This document shows positions 1 to 8,023 of a stretch of DNA of 64,000 nucleotides, piece after piece (the stretch's first letter is position 1; the number at the start of each line of letters is the position of its first letter). Below the pieces are notes generated by a model. It had not been told where the DNA came from. It saw only the letters and a program-made list of their open reading frames with translations, and made no database searches. A program made the position numbers and the translations under genes. Source of the stretch: Methanospirillum hungatei JF-1 (lineage in GTDB: Archaea > Halobacteriota > Methanomicrobia > Methanomicrobiales > Methanospirillaceae); assembly GCF_000013445.1 (NCBI RefSeq), contig NC_007796.1, positions 2,454,936 through 2,518,935 of the forward strand, in the 5' to 3' direction.

Positions 1-278
1 AGTTTCGCAACTCCACTTACAACCTTTTTCTGACCAATATTCTCATCCCAGTGGAGAATCTGGCGGCTCAGGTTGGACGGATCTACCACATCCATGTCAA
101 CCAGAATAATATGTCCTACTCCGGCTACGGCAAGATATATGGCAATAGGACTCCCGAGACCTCCGGCACCAGCAACGAAGACAGTAGCAGATTTTAACCG
201 TTCCTGCCCTTCCAAACCAAATCCGGATATGAGCATCTGCCGGTGATATCGTTTTTCATCATAATCTGTAAGAACCAT
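1..278 (-). CDS. ThiF/MoeB/HesA-family E1-like adenylyltransferase (partial)
   Basis: This is the N-terminal 92 codons of a protein that continues beyond the left edge. The family adenylates the C-terminal glycine of ThiS/MoaD-type sulfur carriers so that sulfur can be loaded. The start reads MVLTDYDEKRYHRQM, and a glycine-rich nucleotide-binding loop, AGAGGLGSP, follows, then a DMDVVDPSNLSRQ stretch typical of the superfamily. The ATG at 278 is the natural start because the conserved YDEKRYHRQ begins right after it. Likely carrier partners in the window are the MoaD-like protein at 20.9 kb and the ThiS-like protein at 24.3 kb; which one it serves is not shown. The catalytic Cys and zinc site lie outside the window. 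Confidence 0.9.
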   Translation of the reverse strand, partial: MVLTDYDEKRYHRQMLISGFGLEGQERLKSATVFVAGAGGLGSPIAIYLAVAGVGHIILVDMDVVDPSNLSRQILHWDENIGQKKVVSGVAK

Positions 279-628
279 TCTCTCACGTTCATATTGGATT
301 GCTCATTGTTACATACACCAGGATTGAGGCAATTATTGCTGCTAAGTGAGAGATGCATGGTTGGCTGTTAAACATACCATATGATGGCGGATGTTGCCGC
401 AAAGAGACATGATTTATGTTTAATCACCATTTTCATAACAACTAATTCATTGATGTATTGCAAGATGGCGAAGCGGCCATGCGGCTGATTGAAGAACACC
501 ACACGCAGGATTATCCGGATATCGGCTTAAAATCTGACAATATCACACATAATTTCAGGTATTGGGATTTAGGCCAATTTTATTCGATATTCACTTACGT
601 ATTCAGGAAGTCACACCCGGAAAGATAT
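279..628. other. Intergenic region between divergent ThiF-like and ThiI genes
   Basis: This 350-base AT-rich stretch separates two divergently transcribed sulfur-transfer genes and should hold both promoters. An open frame extends upstream of ThiI to a TTG at 458, but its residues lack family similarity and the first ATG that opens a normal ThiI is at 629. I see no RNA gene or convincing operator. Confidence 0.4.
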
Positions 629-1738
629 ATGAAACCTGACATCTGGCTTATCCGATATTCTGAAATATTTTTGAAAAGCGAACCTGTTCGTCGTGTATGG
701 GAGGATCTCCTTATCCAAACACTCAAACAAAAATTACCGGATTGTAGCATATCAAAAACACGGGGAAGGATATGGATAACCGGTGATGTAGATCCTGAAG
801 CAATCGCTCATACTTTCGGGGTGTATTCCTTTTCTCCGTGTATCATGTTCCCCTTGTCAGATCTCAATGAAAGAGTTCTCACATATGTAAAAGAAACCGG
901 TTTCTCTGCATACAAAACGTTTGCATTACGGATTAACCGCTCAGGGACACACCCTTTTACATCACAGGATCTGGCCCGAACACTCGGAGCATCCATCCAA
1001 AAATCATGGCCATCTATTGCTGTTGACCTCACCAATCCGGAATATGAATTACATATTGAGGTCCGGGATGAACAGTGCTACCTGTATCAGGAGATCATAT
1101 CCGGTCCCGGGGGAATTCCGCAGGGAGCATCAGGCACTCTTGTCGCCCTGCATTCCGGAGGAATTGACTCGCCGGTTGCCATGTACATGATGATGAAACG
1201 GGGGACGATACTTCACCCGGTATACGTGAAAATCGCTCCATTTCATGATGATAGTTCTGAAGAACGGGCACATCTGATTGTAGAACATTTGAGGAAATAT
1301 CAGCCGGATCTAACCCTTGAGGTCATTGATGATGGGCATGTGTACGCTACCAGGATGGAACTGAAAAAACGGGACCTTGAAAAGTATGCCTGTGTTCTCT
1401 GCAAACGGCACCTGTACCGGATCGCCGAGCAAAAAGCACGCGCAATCGGGGCAAAAGGGATTGTCACCGGTGAGTCACTGGCACAGGTAGCTTCTCAGAC
1501 CCTTGATAACTTGTACGTCCTGGATGATGCGGTCTCAATGCCGGTATATCGTCCCCTCATTGGATTTGATAAAGAAGAGACCATAGCAGTCGCAAAAAAA
1601 ATCGGGACATATGATCTATCAGTCATGCAGGTTCCCAGCTGTTGCTGTGCCATTCCCTTTAAGCCGGCGACCACATCCCAGCGGGAAACGATATCTACCC
1701 TTGAAGAGGAACTAGCAAAAGGATCTCCAGCCAAATAA
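629..1738 (+). CDS. thiI: tRNA 4-thiouridine sulfurtransferase ThiI
   Basis: ThiI adenylates uridine 8 of tRNA and replaces its oxygen with sulfur. The 369-residue product starts MKPDIWLIRYSEIFLK, the usual ThiI opening, so I place the start at ATG 629 rather than the TTG further upstream. An N-terminal ferredoxin-like region and a THUMP domain (about residues 60-150) precede the PP-loop SGGIDS at residues 176-181. There is no rhodanese domain, as usual for archaeal ThiI. A CVLC pair and a CCC cluster near the C-terminus are candidate persulfide or Fe-S ligands; the CxxC matches the motif known to be essential in methanococcal ThiI. It is probably cotranscribed with the LarE-like gene 3 bases downstream. 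Confidence 0.9.
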   Translation: MKPDIWLIRYSEIFLKSEPVRRVWEDLLIQTLKQKLPDCSISKTRGRIWITGDVDPEAIAHTFGVYSFSPCIMFPLSDLNERVLTYVKETGFSAYKTFALRINRSGTHPFTSQDLARTLGASIQKSWPSIAVDLTNPEYELHIEVRDEQCYLYQEIISGPGGIPQGASGTLVALHSGGIDSPVAMYMMMKRGTILHPVYVKIAPFHDDSSEERAHLIVEHLRKYQPDLTLEVIDDGHVYATRMELKKRDLEKYACVLCKRHLYRIAEQKARAIGAKGIVTGESLAQVASQTLDNLYVLDDAVSMPVYRPLIGFDKEETIAVAKKIGTYDLSVMQVPSCCCAIPFKPATTSQRETISTLEEELAKGSPAK

Positions 1739-1741
1739 GGA

Positions 1742-2575
1742 ATGGAATATTCGGTGCATATTATGGACATAAATATAAAAATACAGGATTTGAAAAGCAT
1801 AATCAAAGAACATGCACCACTTCTCATCGCATACTCCGGCGGAGTTGACAGTACCCTACTTGCGGTTCTTACCAGGGAGACAATCGGAGCAGAGCATATG
1901 CATTGTGTACTGGTGGACGGACCGGAAGTACCCCGGAGAGCAGTGACAGCAGCAATAAACCAATCAGAATACCTGAAAATCCCTCTCACCGTCCGGGAAG
2001 GAGTGCCATTCTCCCGTGATTTACAAAAAACTAACCCACATGACCGTTGCAGGCATTGTAAACTGGGAACCTATACGATCCTCAAACAAATTGCTGACGA
2101 TACCGGCTGCACGTATATCGCAGATGGTGCGAATGCATCTGACTTAGGAGAACATCGTCCAGGGATTGAAGCGTTCAGTTCATGTGGTGTTATTCACCCA
2201 TTTATCATGGCAGGGATCACCAAACAGGATATCAGGGATATTGCCAAAAGCATGGATCTTCCATTCTGGGATAAACCATCTTCAGCCTGTCTTTATTCCC
2301 GGATCCCATACGGAGAAGAGATTACCGATGAAAAACTGCGTATGATAGAAAAGGGAGAGGAACTGCTCTCTGACATCGGAATCAGACAGGCGAGGGTCAG
2401 GCATCATGGATTAATTGTACGAATAGAGGTGCTACCTGAAGAGATGGAGAAGATCCTGATTCAAAAAGATACAGTACACACGTTTTTTCAAAATCTCGGG
2501 TTTTTATATGTCACCCTGGATCTGAAAGGATACCGTTCAGGAAGTATGGATGAGGTTCTCAAGCTCTCATCCTGA
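1742..2575 (+). CDS. larE: LarE-family ATP-dependent sulfur transferase
   Basis: LarE proteins are PP-loop sulfur-insertion enzymes, best known for thiolating the pyridinium precursor of the nickel-pincer cofactor of lactate racemase. The 277-residue protein has the PP-loop SGGVDS (residues 32-37), DGAN near 128-131, ERHRPG-like GEHRPG, and KPSSACLYSRIPYG around Cys183. Cys103 and Cys106 (RCRHCK) plus Cys183 give the three-cysteine pattern of LarE forms that use an Fe-S cluster to deliver sulfur rather than sacrificing a cysteine; that reading is inferred. No larA, larB or larC lies nearby, so the acceptor could be another molecule. An ATG at 1763 is an alternative start. Confidence 0.88.
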   Translation: MEYSVHIMDINIKIQDLKSIIKEHAPLLIAYSGGVDSTLLAVLTRETIGAEHMHCVLVDGPEVPRRAVTAAINQSEYLKIPLTVREGVPFSRDLQKTNPHDRCRHCKLGTYTILKQIADDTGCTYIADGANASDLGEHRPGIEAFSSCGVIHPFIMAGITKQDIRDIAKSMDLPFWDKPSSACLYSRIPYGEEITDEKLRMIEKGEELLSDIGIRQARVRHHGLIVRIEVLPEEMEKILIQKDTVHTFFQNLGFLYVTLDLKGYRSGSMDEVLKLSS

Positions 2576-2589
2576 ATAGTCAAAATGCT

Positions 2590-2904
2590 CTACTCCGGAA
2601 ATTTCTGTCGATTATAGGTAGTCAGAAGGTTTTCTATAAATTCTTCGGCGGATTTCAAATCCGAACTCTGGAAGGTAGTATAAAAGATAGAGTCTTCAGA
2701 CATACCTTTCAGAGTAAACCAATCTTCTTTTCGGAAAGTAAACATTAAAAGCCCTCCTAATTCTCTCTTGTCTATTTTTCCGAGCGTTTCCAGGATAGCA
2801 ATGAAGGGCTTGTCTACCGGATCACTCAAGGTATATTCATAGATACTAGATCCATCAGTACATTTTGAGGTTCGTTTCTTTTTTACAACATGCATAAATG
2901 GCAC
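2590..2904 (-). CDS. Small hypothetical protein
   Basis: I do not recognise this 104-residue protein. It has no signal peptide or membrane segment. It starts with a basic stretch (MHVVKKKRTSK) and ends with an acidic/amphipathic segment (SAEEFIENLLTTYNR). The composition is soluble and mixed alpha/beta, like a small PilZ- or heterocyst-type orphan, but no motif supports a function. It is transcribed convergently with larE, 14 bases from its stop, and away from the interrupted gene at 2937. Coding status rests on ordinary codon usage and the absence of a better frame. Confidence 0.55.
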   Translation of the reverse strand: MPFMHVVKKKRTSKCTDGSSIYEYTLSDPVDKPFIAILETLGKIDKRELGGLLMFTFRKEDWFTLKGMSEDSIFYTTFQSSDLKSAEEFIENLLTTYNRQKFPE

Positions 2905-2936
2905 CTGGCATTTTATGGATAAAGAATTGAAAGAAA

Positions 2937-3302
2937 ATGTTCACAATACTGACCAGGTATCATATATCATCACAGGACTATTCAAAATTCCCATGCGTGA
3001 ATTGTGATTATCATATTGATAATGAAGAGATAGAGGATTTTTACCGGAAGAGCCTCCTCCATCTTCTTCCATAAGATTCAGGTAATATTATTGATATTGA
3101 GGACGGAGGTGATTGTAAGGGTTTAATAACCGGGGCGTGGTACGAGTTATACGAGGATGCAGATCTCAATAAGGGTGACAAAACCCCCTGCCAAAGCATT
3201 ATGAGATATAATTATTCAACAGTATATTCCACGACGAAGTTCCCGGGGATAGGAGTACTGTGGATACCATATACCCGAAGAACTCCGGATTTTTTTTACT
3301 GA
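2937..3302 (+). pseudogene. Stop-interrupted small gene (one in-frame TAA)
   Basis: One frame from ATG 2937 encodes 45 codons, reaches TAA at 3072-3074, then continues open in the same frame for 75 more codons to TGA at 3300-3302. The first part includes a CVNC pair within FPCVNCDYHIDNEEIEDFY. The second part (GGDCKGLITGAWYELYEDAD, then KGDKTPCQSIMRY) has clear protein-like composition. The two halves being in frame on either side of a single stop suggests a gene broken by one nonsense mutation. I do not recognise the family. It could instead be two unrelated short frames. Confidence 0.4.
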
Positions 3303-3454
3303 ACCGGAATGGTTCAGGTCAATTCCATTCTCGTTTGTATGAGGCATACTCTTTCCTCATGTTCAATTCATGAATACATACAAGTATACCGCTGAGGTAA
3401 TAAATAATCGAAAACCGGCAGAATATACCACATCATCCCATAAAAATAAGAGGA

Positions 3455-3613
3455 TTAAATCATTTCAAAGACTTCTTTACCCTCCTGACAGAGCGGGCAG
3501 AGCCAGTCATCTGGGAGATCATCAAAGGCAGTACCTGGTTCAATACCATTATCCGGATCTCCTTTAGCGGGATCATATACATATCCGCATATCGAGCACT
3601 CATATGAATCCAT
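3455..3613 (-). CDS. Rubredoxin
   Basis: This 52-residue protein is a one-iron electron carrier. It contains both rubredoxin knuckles, [10 protein letters not shown] near the N-terminus and CPLC near the C-terminus, with the usual acidic surface and the GDPDNGI and WLCPLC landmarks. Its length matches the family. A Shine-Dalgarno GGAG lies in the last codons of the upstream gene, and the ATG follows that gene's stop by 5 bases, so the two are cotranscribed. It belongs to a three-gene unit with the cupin and a CxxC protein, next to Hcp, where rubredoxin may deliver electrons to an oxygen- or nitrogen-oxide-detoxifying enzyme. Confidence 0.93.
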   Translation of the reverse strand: MDSYECSICGYVYDPAKGDPDNGIEPGTAFDDLPDDWLCPLCQEGKEVFEMI

Positions 3614-3618
3614 TTCGT

Positions 3619-3900
3619 TTACTCCTTTATCTTCTGTGTTTTATATACCAATAGCAGGGCATCAGCATATTTCTCAGTCATCTTCGTCGGGATGTAGTTG
3701 AGCACTTTTGCTCGTTTCACCAGTTCATTCCTGATATCACTGTCACTTCCCAGATGAAGAGCTGCGACCTCATCGATAATAAAGTCAAGCTGGTTTATTC
3801 CCGTCGGCTTTCCATCCACCAGAATAGAGCCGATATTCGTGTCCTGAGGGACAATACCCCCACAGACCTTGCAATACACGCCATCCTTCTCGTCACTCAT
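3619..3900 (-). CDS. Conserved small CxxC protein
   Basis: This 93-residue protein begins with a single zinc- or redox-type knuckle, YCKVCG (near residues 9-14), followed by [12 protein letters not shown] and a helical C-terminal half. It resembles small archaeal proteins that accompany cupin and redox genes and that are sometimes loosely labelled as transcription factors; I cannot confirm any such role. Its start overlaps the end of the cupin gene by 4 bases (ATGA), and rubredoxin follows 5 bases after its stop, so the three form one operon. A lone CxxC gives half a zinc site, so it may dimerise or bind metal with another protein. Confidence 0.75.
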   Translation of the reverse strand: MSDEKDGVYCKVCGGIVPQDTNIGSILVDGKPTGINQLDFIIDEVAALHLGSDSDIRNELVKRAKVLNYIPTKMTEKYADALLLVYKTQKIKE

Positions 3901-4277
3901 GATTCATTCTCCCGGATCATCGTCAGGGACATCTTGAACCTGGTTACAGCGCTCAGGGCGTGCGGAATCCCGGCCGGGAAGATTATCGTATCTCCTTCCT
4001 TCATCTGGTACGTCACACCCTGAACCCATACCTCACATTCACCGTCAAGAATGGTGACAACTGCATCAAACGGTGCGGTGTGTTCAGATAACCCTTCGTC
4101 CTCGTCAAATGAAAAGAGGGTAATGGATCCTGCCTTCGTATTTACGATCATCCGGCTGGCTACCGTTCCATTCTGGTAATCGACAAGATCTTTGAGGGTC
4201 AATACTTTTCCACGAAGCTCGTCACGCTTCTTACGGCTTTTATCCACTTTTTCCAAGGTATCTGCATTAAATTCCAT
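3897..4277 (-). CDS. Cupin-domain protein
   Basis: The 126-residue protein has a single cupin barrel. The two metal motifs are visible as GLSEHTAPFDAVVTILDGE and PAGIPHALSAV, so metal ligands of the small-cupin type are largely present. I prefer the ATG at 4277, which follows GGTGA by 5 bases, over a GTG at 4322 with no ribosome binding site. Substrate cannot be read from sequence; similar cupins often accompany Hcp or rubredoxin genes in anaerobes. It leads the cupin, CxxC protein and rubredoxin operon, and is separated from hcp by about 130 bases on the same strand. Confidence 0.82.
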   Translation of the reverse strand: MEFNADTLEKVDKSRKKRDELRGKVLTLKDLVDYQNGTVASRMIVNTKAGSITLFSFDEDEGLSEHTAPFDAVVTILDGECEVWVQGVTYQMKEGDTIIFPAGIPHALSAVTRFKMSLTMIRENES

Positions 4278-4409
4278 GATCTTCACCAGGGGAGAATAAT
4301 GAAGGTACTGACGTTCGGCCACTTATTCGTTTCAGCCAGGAGGAATCGGAGCATGATAATTATCCGCATTCCTTTCGATGAACGATATTGACCGTAGCCG
4401 TTATTGATA

Positions 4410-6026
4410 TCAGGCCAGAGCCATCCGCTTCATGTCCTCTTCGACAGTGCTGTTCTTTCTGATATTGAAGTTTTCAACCAGGACGTTTAGTACTCCCGGA
4501 GAGACAAAGCCGGGCAGTTTCGGACCGAGAGTGATGTTCTTTATCCCGAGGGAGAGTAGAGCAAGGAGGACAAGAACGGCCTTCTGTTCATACCAGGCAA
4601 TATTGAAGACCACAGGCAGTTCGTTGATACCAACCCCGAATGCCTCTGCCAGGGCCTTGGCGATGACCACCAGTGAGTAGCAGTCATTACACTGACCGGC
4701 GTCAATCACCCGGGGGATACCACCGATATCACCCAGATCCAGAGAATTATACCGGTACTTTGCACACCCGGCAGTCAGGATAACCGTGTCCTTTGGCAGG
4801 GCCTGTGCAAAATCCGTATAATACTGACGCTCAGACTGACGCCCGTCACATCCAGCCATCACCACGAACTTCTTGATATCTCCCTTCTTTACGGCATCAA
4901 TTACCGTTCCGGCAAGGGCAAGAACGGCTTCATGAGCACAGCCAGTGATGAGATCACGACCGTTGGTTTTGGCCGGCTCTGGGGGCTGGCATTTCTTAGC
5001 ATGGTCGATGATGGCAGAGAAGTCCTTGGATCCGTCTGCCTTCTTCGGGATGTATGTGATACCCGGATACCCTGCCGGACCGGTTGTGTATACCCGGCCT
5101 ATATATGAATCCCTGGGAGGAACGATACAGTTCGTTGTAACCAGGATCGGACCATGAAAGGTATCAAACTCTTCCTTCTGATGCCACCAGGATGATCCGT
5201 AGTTCCCGATCAAATGCGTGTACTTCTTGAATGCCGGGTATGCATGTGCAGGCAGCATCTCTCCATGCGTGTAGATATCAACCCCACTGTCCTTGGACTG
5301 CTCGAGGAGCTGCTCCATGTCACGAAGGTCATGTCCGGTGATAAGAATACCGGGATTTGTTCCAACCGTAGTCTTCACCGACGTTATCTCCGGATCTCCA
5401 TAGGTCTTCGTGTTCGCGGTATCAAGCAGGGCAAGTGTCTGAACGCCTATCTCCCCGCATTCGAGCACCATGGCGATCATTGCATCAACAGGAATATCCT
5501 GCAGGGTTGATGCCAGACCTTTCTGCATATAATCAGTTATTGCCTCGTCGGTAAATCCGAGCATCTCTGCATGGTGATAATATGCAGCAACTCCCTTTAG
5601 GCCAAAGACAACCAGAGCCCGGAGTGAATGCACATCATCATTTACATTGGCTAGTTCTGCAATTTCTCTCGCCTTTGCAGCAATGTCAGCATCACTCTTC
5701 GGGGTCCAGATGCAGGCATCAGGCTCGTTCTCTCCGGCTTTCGGGAGGGCATCCCGGATGGCGATGGCCTGGGTGATAAGCGCTTTAAGCCGTTCATCAT
5801 CAAAATTCGTATTCGTCAAGGTGGCAAAGAGTGCTTCGGTAATGAATACCCCTGCGTCTTTGTTTTCTGCTCCCTTCGCCCTGGCGGCTATGTTGCGAAC
5901 TGAAATCCCCTTACAAAGGTAGATGAGCACATCCTGCAATCCTGCAGTATGATCTTCCTTTCCACAGATCCCTTTCACCGTACACCCGGTCCCCCGGGCA
6001 GTCTCTTCACACTGGTAACAAAACAT
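4410..6026 (-). CDS. hcp: Hybrid cluster protein (hydroxylamine reductase)
   Basis: Hcp carries a conventional cubane and a hybrid Fe-S-O cluster. It reduces hydroxylamine in vitro and acts as a nitric oxide reductase or S-nitrosylase in bacteria. The 538-residue sequence starts with the N-terminal cluster motif C3-x2-C6-x8-C15-x5-C21 (MFCYQCEETARGTGC). Further family landmarks are HGEMLPAHAYP, VVTTNCIVPP-like TTNCIVPPRDSY, TAGCAKYRYN and DAGQCNDCYS. It is full length. A divergent HxlR regulator starts about 85 bases upstream, and rubredoxin and ferredoxin-like genes flank it, suggesting a cytoplasmic stress-detoxification unit. Confidence 0.96.
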   Translation of the reverse strand: MFCYQCEETARGTGCTVKGICGKEDHTAGLQDVLIYLCKGISVRNIAARAKGAENKDAGVFITEALFATLTNTNFDDERLKALITQAIAIRDALPKAGENEPDACIWTPKSDADIAAKAREIAELANVNDDVHSLRALVVFGLKGVAAYYHHAEMLGFTDEAITDYMQKGLASTLQDIPVDAMIAMVLECGEIGVQTLALLDTANTKTYGDPEITSVKTTVGTNPGILITGHDLRDMEQLLEQSKDSGVDIYTHGEMLPAHAYPAFKKYTHLIGNYGSSWWHQKEEFDTFHGPILVTTNCIVPPRDSYIGRVYTTGPAGYPGITYIPKKADGSKDFSAIIDHAKKCQPPEPAKTNGRDLITGCAHEAVLALAGTVIDAVKKGDIKKFVVMAGCDGRQSERQYYTDFAQALPKDTVILTAGCAKYRYNSLDLGDIGGIPRVIDAGQCNDCYSLVVIAKALAEAFGVGINELPVVFNIAWYEQKAVLVLLALLSLGIKNITLGPKLPGFVSPGVLNVLVENFNIRKNSTVEEDMKRMALA

Positions 6027-6111
6027 GGGTATCGTTCTCCTGTATCGAAATGCTACAAACTATCAATTGTATATCAACTTATTAATAGGTGCGAGTTTCA
6101 GAAAGTATACT

Positions 6112-6471
6112 GTGCATGAGATCTGTACAGTCAACATGACCGTGAAATACCTGCTTAAAAAATGGACCCTCCTTATCATCTTGGAACTGTATAAGGGTCA
6201 GAATTATACCCGCAGGTTTTCTGAATTAAAAGAGGCCCTCTCTGATATCACCCCGAAGATCCTGTCTGAACGGCTCAAAGAACTCGAAGATGAAGGTATT
6301 ATCACAAAGAAAGTAGATGCAACATCGTTTCCAGTCAGGTGTGAATACACCCTGACAGAGAGTGGTGCAGACCTTATCGAAGTAATCCGTGATATCAAAC
6401 GATGGGCCCTGAAATGGAAGATAGACAATATCCCCTGTGGTGAACAGGATTGCAGGAACTGTGTCCTCTAA
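6112..6471 (+). CDS. HxlR-family winged-helix regulator with Cys-rich tail
   Basis: The 119-residue protein has the HxlR fold: KKWTLLIILEL, RRFSELKEALSDITPKILSE as the recognition helix region, and an EYTLTESG wing. I choose GTG 6112 because it keeps the family's N-terminal cysteine (HEIC, Cys5); a longer frame reaches back to 6025 without family similarity. The C-terminus has Cys109, Cys114 and Cys117, absent from most HxlR proteins. It is divergent from hcp, so it probably controls hcp and itself. A thiol- or metal-based switch responding to reactive nitrogen or oxygen is plausible but inferred. Confidence 0.85.
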   Translation: MHEICTVNMTVKYLLKKWTLLIILELYKGQNYTRRFSELKEALSDITPKILSERLKELEDEGIITKKVDATSFPVRCEYTLTESGADLIEVIRDIKRWALKWKIDNIPCGEQDCRNCVL

Positions 6472-6507
6472 TCCCCCCGGAGGGATCGTTTCATTGGAAA
6501 GGAATAC

Positions 6508-6759
6508 GTGAAGATGATGATTCTGGATACATGTCCGGGAGTAAAGGACCTGAAGACTCCCACACTAACAATAAAGAAATGTCCGAAATGTGGAGAGGAA
6601 GTCGAGATTTTCTCTAATGACACCCAGGTTTCGTGTGAGACCTGTGGATTTGTCATCTACAATGACACGCTCTCCTGTATTCAGTGGTGTAATTATGCAA
6701 AAGAATGTGTCGGAGAAGAGATGTATAATGCATTTCATCAAAAAAAGGGAGGCAGATAA
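6508..6759 (+). CDS. Cys-rich small zinc-ribbon-like protein
   Basis: This 83-residue protein has a zinc-ribbon pattern, KKCPKCGEEVEIF and SCETCGFVIY, and then a second Cys array, SCIQWCNYAKECVGEE. Similar small proteins with a CIQWCxxAxxC tail occur beside Hcp and ferredoxin genes in other anaerobes and are sometimes mislabelled phosphohydrolases. The GTG start at 6508 has a strong GGAAAGGA upstream. It follows the HxlR gene by 36 bases on the same strand and may be cotranscribed with it. The total of nine cysteines suggests metal or Fe-S binding; its function is unknown. Confidence 0.8.
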   Translation: MKMMILDTCPGVKDLKTPTLTIKKCPKCGEEVEIFSNDTQVSCETCGFVIYNDTLSCIQWCNYAKECVGEEMYNAFHQKKGGR

Positions 6760-6942
6760 TTGATCGTTACTCTCCTGACTTCACATCATGCAGGCATTAG
6801 GGAGTGACACCAAAATCATAGGATATACCGGTTGAAAGGTAATATCCAAAAGGAAACTTCCTCCTTTTTGTACCTATAAATTGCATATACCATAGAAGGG
6901 GGCATAATTCCTGTGCCATGCGCCCCAGGAGAGGGAGGACAC

Positions 6943-7776
6943 ATGAAGCGAAAAATAATTTCTATTGACGAAGACGCCTGCACCGGCTGCGGTCAGTGTA
7001 TCCCTGACTGTCCGGAAGGAGCACTTCAGGTAATTGAAGGAAAGGCACGTCTCATTTCAGATCTTTTTTGTGATGGTCTGGGCGCCTGTATCGGTACATG
7101 TCCGGAAGGGGCCATCCGGGTGATCGAGCGGGAGGCAGAGTCATATGATGAAAGAGCAGTCATGCAGAATATCATCAAGCAGGGACCCGCAGTTATCGCT
7201 GCTCATCTGGACCATCTGCGATCCCATGGCGAGCATGAACTCTATCATCAGGCCATTGCTTACCTACAGGACCAGAAGATTCAGATACCGGACCATAATA
7301 CGCAACACGGTCCTCATCATGGGAATAGGGCAGGATGTCCGGGGGCTGCGATGCACACCATTCCACGACCTCATGAGAAAAAAGGCACACAAGCAGATGC
7401 GCGGGCAGAGTCAGAACTGCAGCAATGGCCGGTTCAACTCCGGCTGATACATCCTCATGCATCGTATTTTGATAATGCCGACCTTCTTATCGCAGCAGAT
7501 TGTGTTCCGTTTGCATATGCTGATTTTCATCGCGATTTTCTGAAAGGAAAGATCCTTCTCATATTCTGTCCGAAACTTGATGCGGACATTGACAAATATA
7601 TCGATAAACTTGCAGAGATATTCAGATTACACGCAATTCATTCAGTGACTATCGTGCACATGGAAGTCCCCTGCTGCAGCGGAGTCACCTCTGTCGTAAA
7701 CCAGGCAATACATCTTTCAGAGCAAAAGATACCGGTTGAGGAGATAACCATCACTATCAACGGGAACGTAAAGTGA
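6943..7776 (+). CDS. Ferredoxin-domain [4Fe-4S] protein
   Basis: The 277-residue cytoplasmic protein has an N-terminal ferredoxin domain with CTGCGQCIPDCPEGA and a second, variant motif CDGLGACIGTCPEGA, each likely to hold a [4Fe-4S] cluster. A His-rich middle (HNTQHGPHHGNR) and a C-terminal domain with DLLIAADCVPFAYADFH and VPCCSG follow. The start is ATG 6943, preceded by a strong AGGGAGGA; an upstream GTG frame lacks this. Proteins of this layout are widespread in anaerobes and often sit beside Hcp. An electron-transfer role for Hcp is inferred from neighbourhood only. Confidence 0.88.
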   Translation: MKRKIISIDEDACTGCGQCIPDCPEGALQVIEGKARLISDLFCDGLGACIGTCPEGAIRVIEREAESYDERAVMQNIIKQGPAVIAAHLDHLRSHGEHELYHQAIAYLQDQKIQIPDHNTQHGPHHGNRAGCPGAAMHTIPRPHEKKGTQADARAESELQQWPVQLRLIHPHASYFDNADLLIAADCVPFAYADFHRDFLKGKILLIFCPKLDADIDKYIDKLAEIFRLHAIHSVTIVHMEVPCCSGVTSVVNQAIHLSEQKIPVEEITITINGNVK

Positions 7777-7977
7777 GTTTCCCTGATTTACAAAACTATA
7801 ACAAAAGATGAGATCCCTCGGTAAAAAGGGCAAGTGCCATCTGAATGGGAACTTCCGGGCATCAAAGGACAAGAATGGCTTTTTTTTATACTCATGATAT
7901 ATCACGAATCAGGCGGAAGGTTTTCTCCCTCCCGACAGGTAGTACTCAGTAGTTCATGATGGTCAACAAGATAAAGA

Positions 7978-7991
7978 TTCACAATCGTGAA
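7978..7991. promoter_or_regulatory. Near-palindromic operator candidate TTCACAATCGTGAA
   Basis: A 14-base inverted repeat with one mismatched pair lies just before a TATA-like ACTATTTATT and 33 bases ahead of the winged-helix gene at 8024. It differs by one base from the perfect palindrome ahead of nadA at 17322. Its position is suited to blocking or recruiting TBP/TFB. The regulator is unknown. Confidence 0.4.
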
Positions 7992-8023
7992 ACTATTTAT
8001 TCTTGCGAGTCAGATAAATACCC

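Noticed and set aside
458-628. N-terminal extension of ThiI from a TTG
   Set aside because: The extra residues show no ThiI similarity, and ATG 629 gives the normal family start.
3370-3567. 65-residue plus-strand frame
   Set aside because: It is antisense to the rubredoxin gene, whose two metal knuckles are unmistakable.
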